Source: Rothia similimucilaginosa (GTDB taxonomy: Bacteria > Actinomycetota > Actinomycetes > Actinomycetales > Micrococcaceae). From it: 64,000 nt of DNA. Location of the stretch: NCBI RefSeq assembly GCF_029850875.1, contig NZ_JAOVAM010000005.1, positions 62,001 to 126,000 of the forward strand. Reading direction: 5' to 3'. A model generated the notes under the pieces. That model did no database searches. It had not been told where the DNA came from and was given only the letters and a program-made list of their open reading frames with translations. The stretch's first letter is position 1. Each line of letters starts with the position of its first letter. A program made the translations under genes and the position numbers. Of the stretch, positions 33,144 through 42,558 are shown in pieces.

Positions 33144-34181
33144 TCAGAGCCATTTATTCTTCTTGAAGAACCAATAGAGGAGCAGACAGGAACCCACCAT
33201 GAGCAACAGCGCGGCGGGGTAGCCGAACTGCCATTTGAGTTCGGGCATGACCTCAAAGTTCATGCCGTAGATCGAGCCAACGATGGTGGGCACCATGAGC
33301 AGCGCCGCGTAGGCGGAGATTTTCTTAGTGTCATCGTTCTGCTGCTGACCGAGCAGGGTATCGTGCACGCGCAGAGCGTTTTCGAGAGAGCTACGAAGGT
33401 CTTCAAGGCGTTCTTTTATTTGTGTTACGTGGTCGAGCACGTTGCGGAATTGCCGGGCGAGCTCAACCGCTTCTTCATTCTTTTCTTCGTCGGATGCGCC
33501 CGGGTAGGGTGAGGGGTCGAGCGTACCGGTGCGCATGCCTTCGATGATACGGCCAATCATGGATTCGAGGGGTCGGCAGGCACGCTGGAAGTCGATAACC
33601 TGGTTGAGCAGTTCGTAGATGCGCTGGGCGAGGGGGTTGGCGTCTCGTCGCTCATTGGTGGAGAAGAGGATGTCTTCGATTTCGTCACTGTCGTTTTCGA
33701 GGCCGTCCAGCACGGGTGCATACCCGTCGACGGTGCTGTCGAGGATACGGTGCAGCAGTCGGGCGGGGGATGCGTCGGGGGTGGCGTAGAACAGGTTGAA
33801 CTGGTCGTTGATGCGCTGGTTGTTGCGTTGTTCGTCGCGGACGAGTGCGAGGGTGTAGCGAGGGCCGGTGAAGAGGTGCAGTTCGCTGAGGCGCACTTCT
33901 TCTTCTTTGTCGAGGTAGATAGCGGGGCGGATGACGGTGAAGAGGGAGTCGCCGTATCGTTCTAGTTTGGCGCGCTGGTGGCCTCGTCCGGCATCTTCGA
34001 TGGCGAGTTCGTGCAGATTGAAGGTTTCTTGCAGGCCGTACAGTTCGTAGATGTCGGGGTTGGCGTATCCGAGGGCGACAGCGGTGTTAGGCTGCTGGTA
34101 GGCGTTGAGGGTTTCTTCTTCGGGTGCGCCTATGCGGATACGGTCTCCGCTGGGGTAGATGGCTCCGGTAATGTAGGTCAT
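33144..34181 (-). CDS. corA: CorA-family magnesium/divalent cation transporter
   Basis: A 345-residue channel-type transporter. The long N-terminal domain (about residues 1-280) contains helical segments such as LLHRILDSTVDGYAPVLDGLENDSDEIED. Near the C-terminus are two membrane spans, the first ending in the YGMNFEVMPELKW signature (GMN about residue 305). Such pentamers import Mg2+ and sometimes Co2+ or Ni2+. ATG 34181 is chosen because AGGAGG lies six bases upstream; the longer frame to 34307 has no support. No M-box or other Mg riboswitch was seen. A lone gene convergent with the hypothetical gene at 32423. Confidence 0.9.
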   Translation of the reverse strand: MTYITGAIYPSGDRIRIGAPEEETLNAYQQPNTAVALGYANPDIYELYGLQETFNLHELAIEDAGRGHQRAKLERYGDSLFTVIRPAIYLDKEEEVRLSELHLFTGPRYTLALVRDEQRNNQRINDQFNLFYATPDASPARLLHRILDSTVDGYAPVLDGLENDSDEIEDILFSTNERRDANPLAQRIYELLNQVIDFQRACRPLESMIGRIIEGMRTGTLDPSPYPGASDEEKNEEAVELARQFRNVLDHVTQIKERLEDLRSSLENALRVHDTLLGQQQNDDTKKISAYAALLMVPTIVGSIYGMNFEVMPELKWQFGYPAALLLMVGSCLLLYWFFKKNKWL

Positions 34182-34293
34182 CGTTGTCCTCCTCTGAACG
34201 CTTTTGCACCACGTGTGCGAGGCGCTCTTTCCAGCATACGGCACACGCCCCACCCGGTCACATGTACCGCGCGTGCACCCAGCATACGAAAAG

Positions 34294-34328
34294 CCCCCGG
34301 AAGGCACCTATAAGGTACCCTCCGGGGG
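34294..34328 (-). terminator. Terminator after purA
   Basis: Outer arms 34294-34301 and 34321-34328 enclose a second GGCACC/GGTACC stem. It lies 22 bases after the purA stop on the minus strand. Confidence 0.75.
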
Positions 34329-34350
34329 TTCACGTATTTAGCTTATTAGA

Positions 34351-35643
34351 TTAGTTTTCGTTGATGAGGTCGCGAACCACAATGGTCTGGTCACGATCCG
34401 GGCCCACACCAATCGCAGAAATACGGCAGCCGGAAATCTCTTCCAGCTTCAGCACGTACTTACGGGCATTCTCGGGCAGCTCATCCAGGCTCTTCGCATC
34501 CGAAATGTTCTCGGTCCAGCCGTCGTAGTACTCGAAAATCGGCTTAGCGTGGTGGAAGTCAGTCTGAGTCATCGGCATCTCGTCGTGGCGCACACCGTCA
34601 ACATCGTAAGCCACACAAACCGGGATCTTATCCAGGCCGGTCAGGACGTCCAGCTTGGTGATGAACAGGTCGGTGAAGCCGTTGATACGCACAGCCTGAC
34701 GCGCCAGCACGGCATCGTACCAGCCGCAACGACGCGGGCGGCCAGTGTTCACACCGAACTCGCCGCCGGTGGTTCGCAGGAACTCGCCCATCTCATCGAA
34801 CAGCTCGGTCGGGAAGGGACCAGCACCCACGCGGGTGGTGTACGCCTTCTGAATACCAATCACGCGGGAGATGCGGGTCGGGCCCACGCCCGAACCGACG
34901 CATGCACCGCCGGAGGTCGGGTTGGAGGAGGTCACGAACGGGTAGGTGCCGTGGTCAACGTCCAGGAAGGTTGCCTGGCCGCCCTCCATCAGCAGGGTCT
35001 TACCCTCGTCCAGTGCCTTGTTCAGCAGCTGGGTGGTGTCCACAATCATCGGCTTCAGACGCTCAGCGTATGACATGAAGTACTCGACGATTTCATCGAC
35101 CTCAACGTGGCGGCGGTTGTAGACCTTCACCAGCAGTTCGTTCTTCTGGCGCAGTGCACCTTCAACCTTCTGGCGCAGAATCGACTCGTCCAGGATGTCC
35201 TGAACACGCACGCCGAGGCGGCCAACCTTATCCATGTAGGCGGGGCCGATACCGCGGCCAGTGGTGCCGATAGCACGCTTGCCGAGGAAACGCTCGGTCA
35301 CCTTGTCCATGGTCTGGTGGTAGGGTGCGACCAGGTGTGCGTTAGCGGAAATCTTCAGGCGGGAAGTATCAGCACCACGAGCCTCAAGGCCGTCAATCTC
35401 AGCGAAAAGAGCTTCAGGGTTAACAACTACGCCGTTACCAATCACGGGGACGGCGTTATCGCTCAGGATACCCGCGGGCAGCAGCTTCAGCTCAAACTTC
35501 TGGCCGTTCACCACCACGGTGTGACCGGCGTTGTTACCGCCGTTGGGCTTGACCACGTAGTCTACGCGGGGTCCGAGCAGGTCGGTTGCCTTGCCCTTAC
35601 CCTCATCGCCCCACTGGGCGCCCACAATCACGACAGCTGACAT
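34351..35643 (-). CDS. purA: Adenylosuccinate synthetase
   Basis: A 430-residue enzyme that converts IMP, aspartate and GTP to adenylosuccinate, the first committed step to [19 protein letters not shown] is the GTP-binding start; [14 protein letters not shown] with the catalytic His, [17 protein letters not shown], the [13 protein letters not shown] region and the C-terminal [11 protein letters not shown] are all conserved. It is transcribed alone. It lies near two NCS2 purine permeases in the wider window, but no shared regulatory site was seen. Confidence 0.97.
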   Translation of the reverse strand: MSAVVIVGAQWGDEGKGKATDLLGPRVDYVVKPNGGNNAGHTVVVNGQKFELKLLPAGILSDNAVPVIGNGVVVNPEALFAEIDGLEARGADTSRLKISANAHLVAPYHQTMDKVTERFLGKRAIGTTGRGIGPAYMDKVGRLGVRVQDILDESILRQKVEGALRQKNELLVKVYNRRHVEVDEIVEYFMSYAERLKPMIVDTTQLLNKALDEGKTLLMEGGQATFLDVDHGTYPFVTSSNPTSGGACVGSGVGPTRISRVIGIQKAYTTRVGAGPFPTELFDEMGEFLRTTGGEFGVNTGRPRRCGWYDAVLARQAVRINGFTDLFITKLDVLTGLDKIPVCVAYDVDGVRHDEMPMTQTDFHHAKPIFEYYDGWTENISDAKSLDELPENARKYVLKLEEISGCRISAIGVGPDRDQTIVVRDLINEN

Positions 35644-35827
35644 TTTTGTGCTCCTTGAAAGCCTTGAAGATACGCACCGGATTTCACGGCGCGGCGGCGA
35701 CCTACCGCCTCATGATCCGGGTAGGCACAGCTCTTCTAATGATACCGTGCCCACCCCTTTAAGTCCCGTGTAACGAGTCGATAGGCGTGCCGAATACGGT
35801 GCCGGTGAGCTTCACCAAGCACGGCAA

Positions 35828-35856
35828 CGCCCCCATCCAATATTCAGACGGGGGCG
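35828..35856 (-). terminator. Terminator after the DUF4870 gene
   Basis: Arms CGCCCCC (35828-35834) and GGGGGCG (35850-35856), 23 bases after the stop on the minus strand. Confidence 0.6.
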
Positions 35857-35878
35857 CTACCGATATGAGCCGTGAAGA

Positions 35879-36340
35879 CTACTTGAGGATCTCGATGAAG
35901 GTCATCGGGTAGGTGTACTGCTCACCGCGGTTTGCAGCTAGAGCAGCCAGGCTGTGGAAGATAACCATCAGGATAGACACAACCAGCGGGACAACCCACA
36001 GGATGATGCCCAGGATGCCGAAGGTCACCACCATCAGCACCCAGGACGCCATGCTGATGAGCCACAGGGAGAAGTTGAAGTTGAACGCACGACGTGCCGA
36101 TTCCTTAGTGAAACCGTAACCGGGCTTGTCCTTGTAGATGAACCACATCACCAGCGGTGCGAGAATACTTGCGGTTGCAAAAGACAGTAGCGACAGAATT
36201 GCAGAAGCCAGGTGTGTGAGCATCGCCATGTTCTGGTCATCCTTGGAGGAAACCACGTAACCGTTGGGCTGACCCGGCGCCTGCGAGTAGGAGGGTGCCT
36301 GCTGGGAGTACTGGTTGTACTGTTCAGGGTGCTGGGACAT
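35879..36340 (-). CDS. DUF4870 membrane protein
   Basis: A 153-residue protein. The first ~35 residues are a Gln/Pro/Tyr-rich cytoplasmic tail (QYNQYSQQAPSYSQAPGQPNG). Then come three or four membrane spans with the DUF4870 pattern: NMAMLTHLASAILSLLSF, APLVMWFIYKDKPGYGFTKESARRAFNFNFS, and a final span VPLVVSILMVIFHSLAALAANRGEQY. The function is unknown; members are small inner-membrane proteins. It lies next to purA but is separated by a terminator. Confidence 0.88.
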   Translation of the reverse strand: MSQHPEQYNQYSQQAPSYSQAPGQPNGYVVSSKDDQNMAMLTHLASAILSLLSFATASILAPLVMWFIYKDKPGYGFTKESARRAFNFNFSLWLISMASWVLMVVTFGILGIILWVVPLVVSILMVIFHSLAALAANRGEQYTYPMTFIEILK

Positions 36341-36677
36341 CGTTCTTTTCCTTAATCTATCGATGAGTGGATACAGCTAATCGTTGAGGCGCGGCAGCAG
36401 AATAACTCGCCGTTTTCGGCGGGTGCCCGCCTCGCTCTGCTTGGTCGCAACGCTCGTGATGGTTTCACCCTATCAAGGCAAGGTAAATGGAATATTAACC
36501 CTCGCCGGACAGCAGGCGAAGAAACCCGAATATGACAAGAAAAAGACGCCTCTGCCCCTCCACGCGGTGTTACGTGCGTGGAGGGGCAGGTCGTTATACG
36601 GTTCTGGGGCTACTCTGTTGTTTTGTGAATCCCTCGATGTCCGCGTAGCCATCCGGCCGGCGGTGTACACCAGGTAG
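36341..36677. other. Intergenic region before the SLH pseudogene
   Basis: Holds the promoter region of the DUF4870 gene and a strong hairpin (36552-36589). A 97-codon frame on the plus strand has no coding character and was not accepted. Confidence 0.4.
36552..36589 (-). terminator. Strong hairpin with a U-tract on the minus strand
   Basis: Perfect 14-bp arms 36552-36565 and 36576-36589. On the minus strand they are followed by AGGCGTCTTTTTCTTG. No intact minus-strand gene ends just upstream of it, so it may be left over from a lost gene, or it may shield the DUF4870 promoter from read-through. Confidence 0.6.
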
Positions 36678-37044
36678 TACCAGTACTCGGCATACCCCGT
36701 CTCCGCTGACGCAATCCCCGCACTCGGCGAATCCGGTGCATCCGCCAAGGCGCTGCTGCTACACCTACACAACGGCACCGGTGACCTCTCCGGCACCAAC
36801 GGCGCTAAGGGCAACCGCACCGAGGTACTGAACATCAAGGATCAGCAGACCGAGTACATCACTCCGTCCCGCTTCACCGATGTGAAGAACACCGATCAGT
36901 GCTACACCAAAATCTCTTGGTTGGCTCAGCATCGCATCACCACCGGCTGCCTGGACGGCACCTACCGCCCGCTAGAGTCCGTGGAACGTGGCGGCTGACT
37001 TCGTTGAGCGCTATAAGAGCGTCTTTGAAAATCTAAGCCACTGA
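36678..37044 (+). pseudogene. Remnant of an S-layer-homology (SLH-like) surface protein
   Basis: An open frame without a start runs from 36678 to TGA 36996. It ends with FTDVKNTDQCYTKISWLAQHR and ITTGCLDGTYRPLESVERG, an SLH-like repeat (FxDV...Y..I.WLA..GITTG..DGTYRP...VER). A one-base shift at about 36990 continues it as AADFVERYKSVFENLSH to TGA 37042, so a frameshift has occurred at the C-terminus. The preceding residues (about 60) resemble a linker. The 5' end of the gene and any signal peptide are missing. It is the C-terminal scrap of a secreted, probably cell-wall-attached, protein. A terminator still follows at 37061. Confidence 0.7.
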
Positions 37045-37060
37045 TATTCCTTTGAAAAAG

Positions 37061-37103
37061 AAGTACCCCCGGCGAATGCTGTACGCATCTGCCGGGGGTA
37101 CTT
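37061..37103. terminator. Terminator after the SLH pseudogene
   Basis: Perfect 13-bp arms 37061-37073 and 37091-37103, between the pseudogene (plus) and the small gene at 37129 (minus). Confidence 0.75.
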
Positions 37104-37128
37104 GCTTGCCCTGCCCGAGGCGGGCTAG

Positions 37129-37431
37129 TTAGTGGCGGCGGGCTTCTTTACGGTTGAGCTTCTCAATGGCGGCTTCCACCTTGGACTTGCGGTGACTCAG
37201 CTTCCAGAGGCTAAAAGACTGCGTCAAGGTACTCTTGCCTATCTCCACGAGGGAAGGCAGCCCCTGCCGGATGAGTGCCTCATTGATTTCTTCCTGGGTG
37301 GCGCCCTGCTCCTTCATCTGCTCGACGATGATGTTCGCCTCCGCTATTTTCCCGGAGGTGAGCGGGTGGTTTTCGAGGCTGGTTTCGATGTCTACGAGCT
37401 CATCGTAGAGTTCAGTTTTTGTTTTTGCCAT
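37129..37431 (-). CDS. Small hypothetical protein
   Basis: A 100-residue charged helical protein, starting MAKTKTELYDELVDIETSLE and ending in the basic KVEAAIEKLNRKEARRH. No membrane span and no Cys; a coiled-coil-like pattern is visible over residues 5-45. No family was recognised. ATG 37431 is chosen as the start of compact coding sequence, with a weak GAAGA before it. A longer reading to an ATG at about 37500 would add a low-complexity Thr/Pro stretch and cannot be excluded. Confidence 0.6.
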   Translation of the reverse strand: MAKTKTELYDELVDIETSLENHPLTSGKIAEANIIVEQMKEQGATQEEINEALIRQGLPSLVEIGKSTLTQSFSLWKLSHRKSKVEAAIEKLNRKEARRH

Positions 37432-37730
37432 GGTGCTGTCTTCACCGTCCTTGGTTGACGTGTTCTGTGGCGTAGCGGGGGTGGGGGCGTTTTCCCTCAT
37501 CACCGGGTGTTTTGAACGGTATTTGAACCGTACACTCATCCTAGCAAACGAGGGGGGGTGGAACAAGGATTGCAACCTGTGAGTACGCTGCGTATTTGCG
37601 GAACTAGAGGAAGGCTAGAGCAGCACTGAACCCGCCGCGTACGCCGCGCTGAACGGACCGTGTGGAACACTACCTCGCCTCCCTCGGCGGTTCACCGCAC
37701 GGGCCATAAGGTGGAGCGTACACTTAAGTC

Positions 37731-38564
37731 ATGCGTGAATTACAGGCACAGATTATCCGTGAAATGGGCGTCAAGCCCAACATGACCGAAGAGCAGGCAC
37801 GCGAAGAAGTGGAGCGCCGCATCCAGTTCATCTGCGACTACCTGGAAGCCACTGGAAGCCGCGGCCTGGTACTGGGCATCAGCGGCGGCATTGACTCCAC
37901 CCTGGCGGGTCGCCTCTGCCAGCTGGCGGTGGACCGCCTCAATGAGCGTGGCCGCACCACCGAGTTCGTGGCAGTGCGTCTGCCCTACCGTGTGCAGCAC
38001 GACGAAGAGGACGCGCAGGAGGCGCTGCGTTTCATCCAGCCCACCCGCTCCCTGACCTTCAACATTGCCGAAGCCGTGGATGGCTTCGACACCGCCTACG
38101 CTGCCGCGACCGGCGAGCAGATTAGCGATTTCAACAAGGGTAATGTGAAGGCGCGCGCCCGCATGATCGCCCAGTACGCGATTGCTGGCGGCCCCGGCTA
38201 CCTGGTGGTCGGCACCGACCATGCGGCGGAATCCATTACGGGTTTCTTCACGAAGTTCGGTGACGGCGGCGCGGACCTGCTGCCGCTGGCTGGTCTGAAT
38301 AAGCGTCAGAACCAGCTGTTGCTGCGTGTTTTGGGTGCGTCTGAGCGTCTGTGGGCTAAGCCTCCGACTGCTGACCTGCTGGACGGCGTGCCCGGCCGTA
38401 CCGATGAGGATGAGCTGGGTCTGACTTACCCGCAGATTGACGACTACCTGGAAGGTAAGGAAATCGACGAGGCGGCAGCTGCAAAGCTGGAGCAGATTTA
38501 CCTGCGTAGCCGCCATAAGCGCACTACTCCGGTGACGATTTTTGATTCTTGGTGGAAGAACTAG
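37731..38564 (+). CDS. nadE: NH3-dependent NAD+ synthetase
   Basis: A 277-residue enzyme that amidates deamido-NAD with ammonia and ATP, the last step of NAD synthesis. The PP-loop LGISGGIDSTLAGRL (about residue 48), DFNKGNVKARARMIAQYAIAG, VVGTDHAAESITGFFTKFGDGGADLLPL and ASERLWAKPPTADLLD are conserved. The length and lack of an N-terminal glutaminase domain show the short, ammonia-using form. A lone gene with a strong terminator behind it. Confidence 0.96.
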   Translation: MRELQAQIIREMGVKPNMTEEQAREEVERRIQFICDYLEATGSRGLVLGISGGIDSTLAGRLCQLAVDRLNERGRTTEFVAVRLPYRVQHDEEDAQEALRFIQPTRSLTFNIAEAVDGFDTAYAAATGEQISDFNKGNVKARARMIAQYAIAGGPGYLVVGTDHAAESITGFFTKFGDGGADLLPLAGLNKRQNQLLLRVLGASERLWAKPPTADLLDGVPGRTDEDELGLTYPQIDDYLEGKEIDEAAAAKLEQIYLRSRHKRTTPVTIFDSWWKN

Positions 38565-38619
38565 CGCGGAAGAATCTAGCGTCTTCCGGTTGAGCGCCTC
38601 AACCAGCGTAAGAACTAAC

Positions 38620-38661
38620 GTAAAAGCCCCGGCTCCCTCGATGGGAGTCCGGGGCTTTTAC
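38620..38661. terminator. Bidirectional terminator between nadE and the MATE gene
   Basis: Arms 38620-38632 and 38649-38661 (13 bp, A-run and T-run ends) with an inner CTCCC/GGGAG stem. It serves both convergent genes. Confidence 0.9.
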
Positions 38662-38682
38662 TATGTTTTCGCAGGCTGAAGA

Positions 38683-40200
38683 CTATGCCTTCCGCTCGGA
38701 CTGTGCGCCAGAAACCTGGGCAGCCTGAGCATCAGATTCCTCAGAACCTTCAGCTTCTACCTCAGGCTCAGCGGGCGGTACCTTCGTGCCGCCCGTAGCG
38801 AGGAACAGTACCAGACCCAGCGCGCAGGCGAGCACCTGAGTGAAGGGGAACGCCCAGGTCAGGCCCTTAAAGCCGAACCACATATTGCCGAAGTACACGG
38901 CGGGGAAGAACAGCAACGCAATGCCGAGGGTCATCAGCATTGCCGGGCCGCCCTTACCGGATGCCTGGAACCAGGAGACAAACACGATGCTGACCGCGTT
39001 GAACACGGCGGCAAGCATCAGCGCGACCAAGACCTCTTCGCCGGTGGAGACCAGACGCTCATCACCAACCACGGCAAGCAGTTCGCGGCGGAAAATCAGC
39101 ACCGGGATAGTGAGCACCACGGAAGTTGCCACAGACAGTATGGTTGCGGTGCGCAGCGCCTCCTTCACGCGGGCGCCGTTGCGGGCACCGTATGCGTAGG
39201 CGTACAGCGGAATACCGCCCATGCACAGGCCCATACAGAGCATTTCGGGCACCATGTTCAGGCGCATTGCTAGGCCGAATGCCGCCACAGTATCATCACC
39301 GTAGGAGGCAGCGAGGTTGTTCAGCAGCAGGGCGGAGAAGATCAGGTTCAGGCTCTGAATGAGCTCAGCGGCACCGACCGCGACCACGGGCTTAATGATG
39401 GCGGGGTCGAGGGAGAAGTCACGGATGTTCGCGGAGAAGTTCTCGCTCTTACGCATCAGGAACAGCAGGTAGTACAGCATGGACGCAACGTTCGCCAGGA
39501 CCATCGCCCAGCCGGCACCGGCGATACCCATGTCCATGATGGCGATGAACAGCACGTCAAAGATGCAGGTGACGACGGTGCCGACGATGATGCCGTACAT
39601 GGACTGCTTGGCGTAGCCTTCGGATCGGACCAGCTGTTCCAGGGTGAACATGCCGATGGCGAAGGGGGCGCCGAGGAACATGAGGTGCACGTAGATGCGG
39701 GTCGGTTCGTAGGAGCCGCCGGAAGCACCCATAATGCCGGTAATCGGGTCGGCAAGGATGAAGCCGATAATGGCGGCGATAACGCCTGCACCGAGTGCCG
39801 AGTAGAGCGCGAAGGAGGTGACACGGTGGATTTCGTGGGCGGGCTGGCCTTCGCCAAGCTTTCGGGAGGCGAGGGTGGAAGCGCCCAGACCGAACAGGCC
39901 CGCAATTGCCATGATGACGCCGAAGACGGGCACACCGTAGCCGGTGGCGGCGAGCTCTTCGACGCTGCCGTAGTGGCCGACGAAGTAGGAGTTCACCACG
40001 TTGTAGATGCTGGTGATGGCGAGGCCGAGTGCCATGGGCACGCCGAGAGAGAGTAGCGCCTTGAGGATAGGGGCGTCTTTGAGCAGGTAGATGTTCTGCG
40101 GATCTTCGCTTGCACCGTGCGGGCCATGTCCTGCGGTGGGTGCGGTGTTGTTGGATGCGCCGTTTTTGGGCGCGTTGTTTTCAGTCTGGTGGGACGTCAT
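38683..40200 (-). CDS. MATE-family efflux transporter
   Basis: A 505-residue membrane protein with 12 spans in two halves and hydrophilic tails. LLSLGVPMALGLAITSIYNVVNSYFVGHYG and the loop EELAATGYGVPVF are the MATE start; VSMLYYLLFLMRKSE-type connectors and NLAASYGDDTVAAFGLAMRLNM begin the second half. It exports cationic compounds against Na+ or H+. The acidic C-terminal tail (PEVEAEGSEESDAQAAQ) is unusual but not known to matter. A lone gene with no adjacent regulator. Confidence 0.92.
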   Translation of the reverse strand: MTSHQTENNAPKNGASNNTAPTAGHGPHGASEDPQNIYLLKDAPILKALLSLGVPMALGLAITSIYNVVNSYFVGHYGSVEELAATGYGVPVFGVIMAIAGLFGLGASTLASRKLGEGQPAHEIHRVTSFALYSALGAGVIAAIIGFILADPITGIMGASGGSYEPTRIYVHLMFLGAPFAIGMFTLEQLVRSEGYAKQSMYGIIVGTVVTCIFDVLFIAIMDMGIAGAGWAMVLANVASMLYYLLFLMRKSENFSANIRDFSLDPAIIKPVVAVGAAELIQSLNLIFSALLLNNLAASYGDDTVAAFGLAMRLNMVPEMLCMGLCMGGIPLYAYAYGARNGARVKEALRTATILSVATSVVLTIPVLIFRRELLAVVGDERLVSTGEEVLVALMLAAVFNAVSIVFVSWFQASGKGGPAMLMTLGIALLFFPAVYFGNMWFGFKGLTWAFPFTQVLACALGLVLFLATGGTKVPPAEPEVEAEGSEESDAQAAQVSGAQSERKA

Positions 40201-40474
40201 AGGTTCCTTGGTCTGTGCGGTCCGGTCACTTGTGTGCGTCAGATAGACGGCTGATGTCCGCGAGTGTGCGGGGCCGGGGTGCCCGAAATGTCTTACTCAT
40301 TCCCTGGGCCGTTGAGGCTTCCGCGTGGGGGGGTGAGTGCGGGCGTAACTTTCATATTTTACCGATGTTCAGTGCGGGTGGGTAGATACTCACCCTGAGC
40401 AAAACCTGCCTTATGGCCGCTTGGGGTGCGCAGATACGGGAGGGCGCACAGAGGCAGCGGCAACATAAAGTAAC
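40201..40474. other. Promoter region of the MATE gene
   Basis: Contains the upstream region of the minus-strand MATE gene. No coding frame, known RNA motif or clear promoter hexamers were supported. Confidence 0.4.
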
Positions 40475-40509
40475 GAGACGCCCCTCCCCGTTTAGGGGTG
40501 GGGCGCCTC
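40475..40509 (-). terminator. Terminator after the Na+/H+ antiporter gene
   Basis: Arms 40475-40489 and 40495-40509 pair over 15 positions with mismatches at two places, 32 bases after the antiporter stop on the minus strand. Confidence 0.7.
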
Positions 40510-40540
40510 ACCTCATACGTATCGCATGTAGGAGCGTGAG

Positions 40541-42181
40541 CTATTCGAGCTCAAGCGGGCCGAGCACACGCGACACCTCAATGTCCAGGCGTTGCTGGAT
40601 TTGGAGCAGTACGTTCGTGTCGATTCTGCCTTCGTCGCGCAGACGCTTGAGAATGTCGCGTTGAACTTCGAGCACGCCCAGGCGCAGTTCCTTTTCCTTT
40701 TCGTTCGCTTCGAGCACCTTCAACACATTCTCGGGGGTGTCCTCGCCGTGCATGTGCAGGGTGTGCAGGTTGCGGTACATACTCATGTTGAACATGTGTT
40801 CTTCAGCGATGCGGTCGATGACTTCCTGCGGGGCGTTGATGCGTCCACCGATTTCCTCGATGGAGTCGAAGGACTCAGCAATCAGGGTGCGGATTGCTTC
40901 GTTCATCTCTTCTTCTTCGCTGTTGTCGACCGGCAGGTTCGCCCAGCGGATTACGGCGGGCAGCAGCATGCCCTGGACGACCATGGAGCACAGCACCACA
41001 CCGGACACCACGAAGATTACGAAGTCGCGGTATTCAACACTCGCCGGGATGGACAGCGCCACCGCCAGGGACACGCCGCCGCGCAGACCAGCCATGGTGG
41101 ATACGACACGGCCGCGGTGGGTGGTGCGCAGGGTGCGCTGTTTTTCGCTACGGTCAAGCAGTCGAATCATGAAAACGGAGGCGTTCAGGAATACGTAACG
41201 AATGGCAATGCAGGCAATCCAGGCGACCAGCACAACGAGCAGGCCGTAGCTCCAGGTGGTGCCGTAGAGGTTAATGGTGACGCCCATACGTTCCACGGCG
41301 GTGGGCAGCTGCACACCGACCATGACGAACAGCACAGCGTTCATAACGAAGGTGACGAACGCCCAGGTGGGCGTACCATAGGTGCGGTTCTGCGGCTTGA
41401 TGGTATCCGGGCTGTAGTAGGTGAGGAAGAACGCCGCGATTACGACAGCAACCACGCCTGAGCCCTTCATATCGGGGAAAGGCTCGATCTTCTCCGCGAG
41501 CAGGAACGCAATGAAGGGCACGCTCAACATGAAGCATGTGAACCACATCGGGTTGTCGATGTGGGCACGAATCTTGTTGGCTGCCCAGCCGACCGCCAGA
41601 CCGACCAGAATACCGATGAGGAAGGAGAAGAAGAACATGCCGCTGGAGTGGCCGAGGGAGAGTCCTTGGCCGGCGGCTACCTGCATCGCGAGGGTTAACA
41701 ACACGAGGGTCGTGCCGTCGTTAATGAGTGCCTCCGCCTTAAGCGTGGTGATGGAGGACTTGGGCAGTTTGCCGTTGAGGGTTGCGACGGCGACTGCGTC
41801 GGTGGGTGCGAGCGCCACACCGATGAGCAGGGCCGCACCCCAGATGCTCACGCCAACGAGCTCGTGCAGAATCCCGGCGACACCGAAGGCGGTCACGATG
41901 ACCAGCAGGGTTCCGGTGAGGATAATGCCGCGAATGCGGGTGCGCGCTTCACGCCAAGAGGTGTTGCGGGCTTCCCAGAAGAGCATGATGGGCAGGAAGA
42001 TTTCGAGGATGACGTGCGGCGGCAGGCCAATACTCTGAACTTCGTGCAGTTCGTGGGCGGGCATAATACCGATAGCCAGGCCAATGAAAATCAGCACAAT
42101 GGCGGGGGTGATCCGCGTTTTGTGCGCGATTGCGCTGCCTACGAGGACAGCGAGGGATAGTGCGATAACGACTTCGAGCAT
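40541..42181 (-). CDS. Na+/H+ antiporter, CPA1 (NhaP/NhaK) family
   Basis: A 546-residue membrane protein with about 12 spans and a ~130-residue cytoplasmic C-terminal domain. The transport core shows FLPIMLFWEARNTSW, ALAPTDAVAVATLNG and AEALINDGTTLVLLTL, the last holding the catalytic Asp, plus GLRGGVSLAVALSIP near span 11. It exchanges Na+ or K+ for H+ for pH and salt balance. ATG 42181 is used because AAGGAA lies four bases upstream. The soluble tail is helical and Glu-rich and may sense pH. A lone gene. Confidence 0.9.
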   Translation of the reverse strand: MLEVVIALSLAVLVGSAIAHKTRITPAIVLIFIGLAIGIMPAHELHEVQSIGLPPHVILEIFLPIMLFWEARNTSWREARTRIRGIILTGTLLVIVTAFGVAGILHELVGVSIWGAALLIGVALAPTDAVAVATLNGKLPKSSITTLKAEALINDGTTLVLLTLAMQVAAGQGLSLGHSSGMFFFSFLIGILVGLAVGWAANKIRAHIDNPMWFTCFMLSVPFIAFLLAEKIEPFPDMKGSGVVAVVIAAFFLTYYSPDTIKPQNRTYGTPTWAFVTFVMNAVLFVMVGVQLPTAVERMGVTINLYGTTWSYGLLVVLVAWIACIAIRYVFLNASVFMIRLLDRSEKQRTLRTTHRGRVVSTMAGLRGGVSLAVALSIPASVEYRDFVIFVVSGVVLCSMVVQGMLLPAVIRWANLPVDNSEEEEMNEAIRTLIAESFDSIEEIGGRINAPQEVIDRIAEEHMFNMSMYRNLHTLHMHGEDTPENVLKVLEANEKEKELRLGVLEVQRDILKRLRDEGRIDTNVLLQIQQRLDIEVSRVLGPLELE

Positions 42182-42558
42182 GCTGTTCCTTTTCTTGGGC
42201 ACAGGGGTACTGGACGCTCGGGTGCTGATATGGGTGTGCCCGGGCGCAGTTCCTGGTGCGCTACATGGTCTGTGAAATGTGTTGATGGTTGCCCTGCGGG
42301 CTTTTGTTCTAGGTGGCGTTTACGATGTGGTGAGCGCCTACCCGCGGTGCCCGTGTGCAGGGTTCTACTGGGTTAAAGAGTATACCGGCGGTTTTATTTC
42401 CTACGCTCGCTGGCGGGGCTGTCTACTTCATGGGTGCGGGCACCTTTCATGACATTTTGTGTCATTCTGACGTAAACTTCGGGTCGTACCGTGTCAGAGA
42501 ACAGAAAATCCACCTCCGTGAGTGCGCGCGAGCACTCAGAACGTGAGAAGATAAGGTC
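42182..42558. other. 377-bp divergent region between the antiporter and pdxS
   Basis: Holds the promoters of both genes and the ATGACA/TGTCAT repeat at 42449-42465. A second TGACG...TGTCA pair follows within 35 bases. No coding frame or known RNA motif was supported. Confidence 0.4.
42449..42465. promoter_or_regulatory. ATGACA-N5-TGTCAT inverted repeat before pdxS
   Basis: Arms of 6 bp around TTTTG, 93 bp before pdxS. It is a candidate operator. No pdxR gene is in the window to compare with. Confidence 0.3.

Noticed and set aside
36384-36677. A 97-codon plus-strand frame with an early hydrophobic stretch
   Set aside because: It crosses a strong hairpin and the DUF4870 promoter region; codon use is unlike local genes and no homology is apparent.
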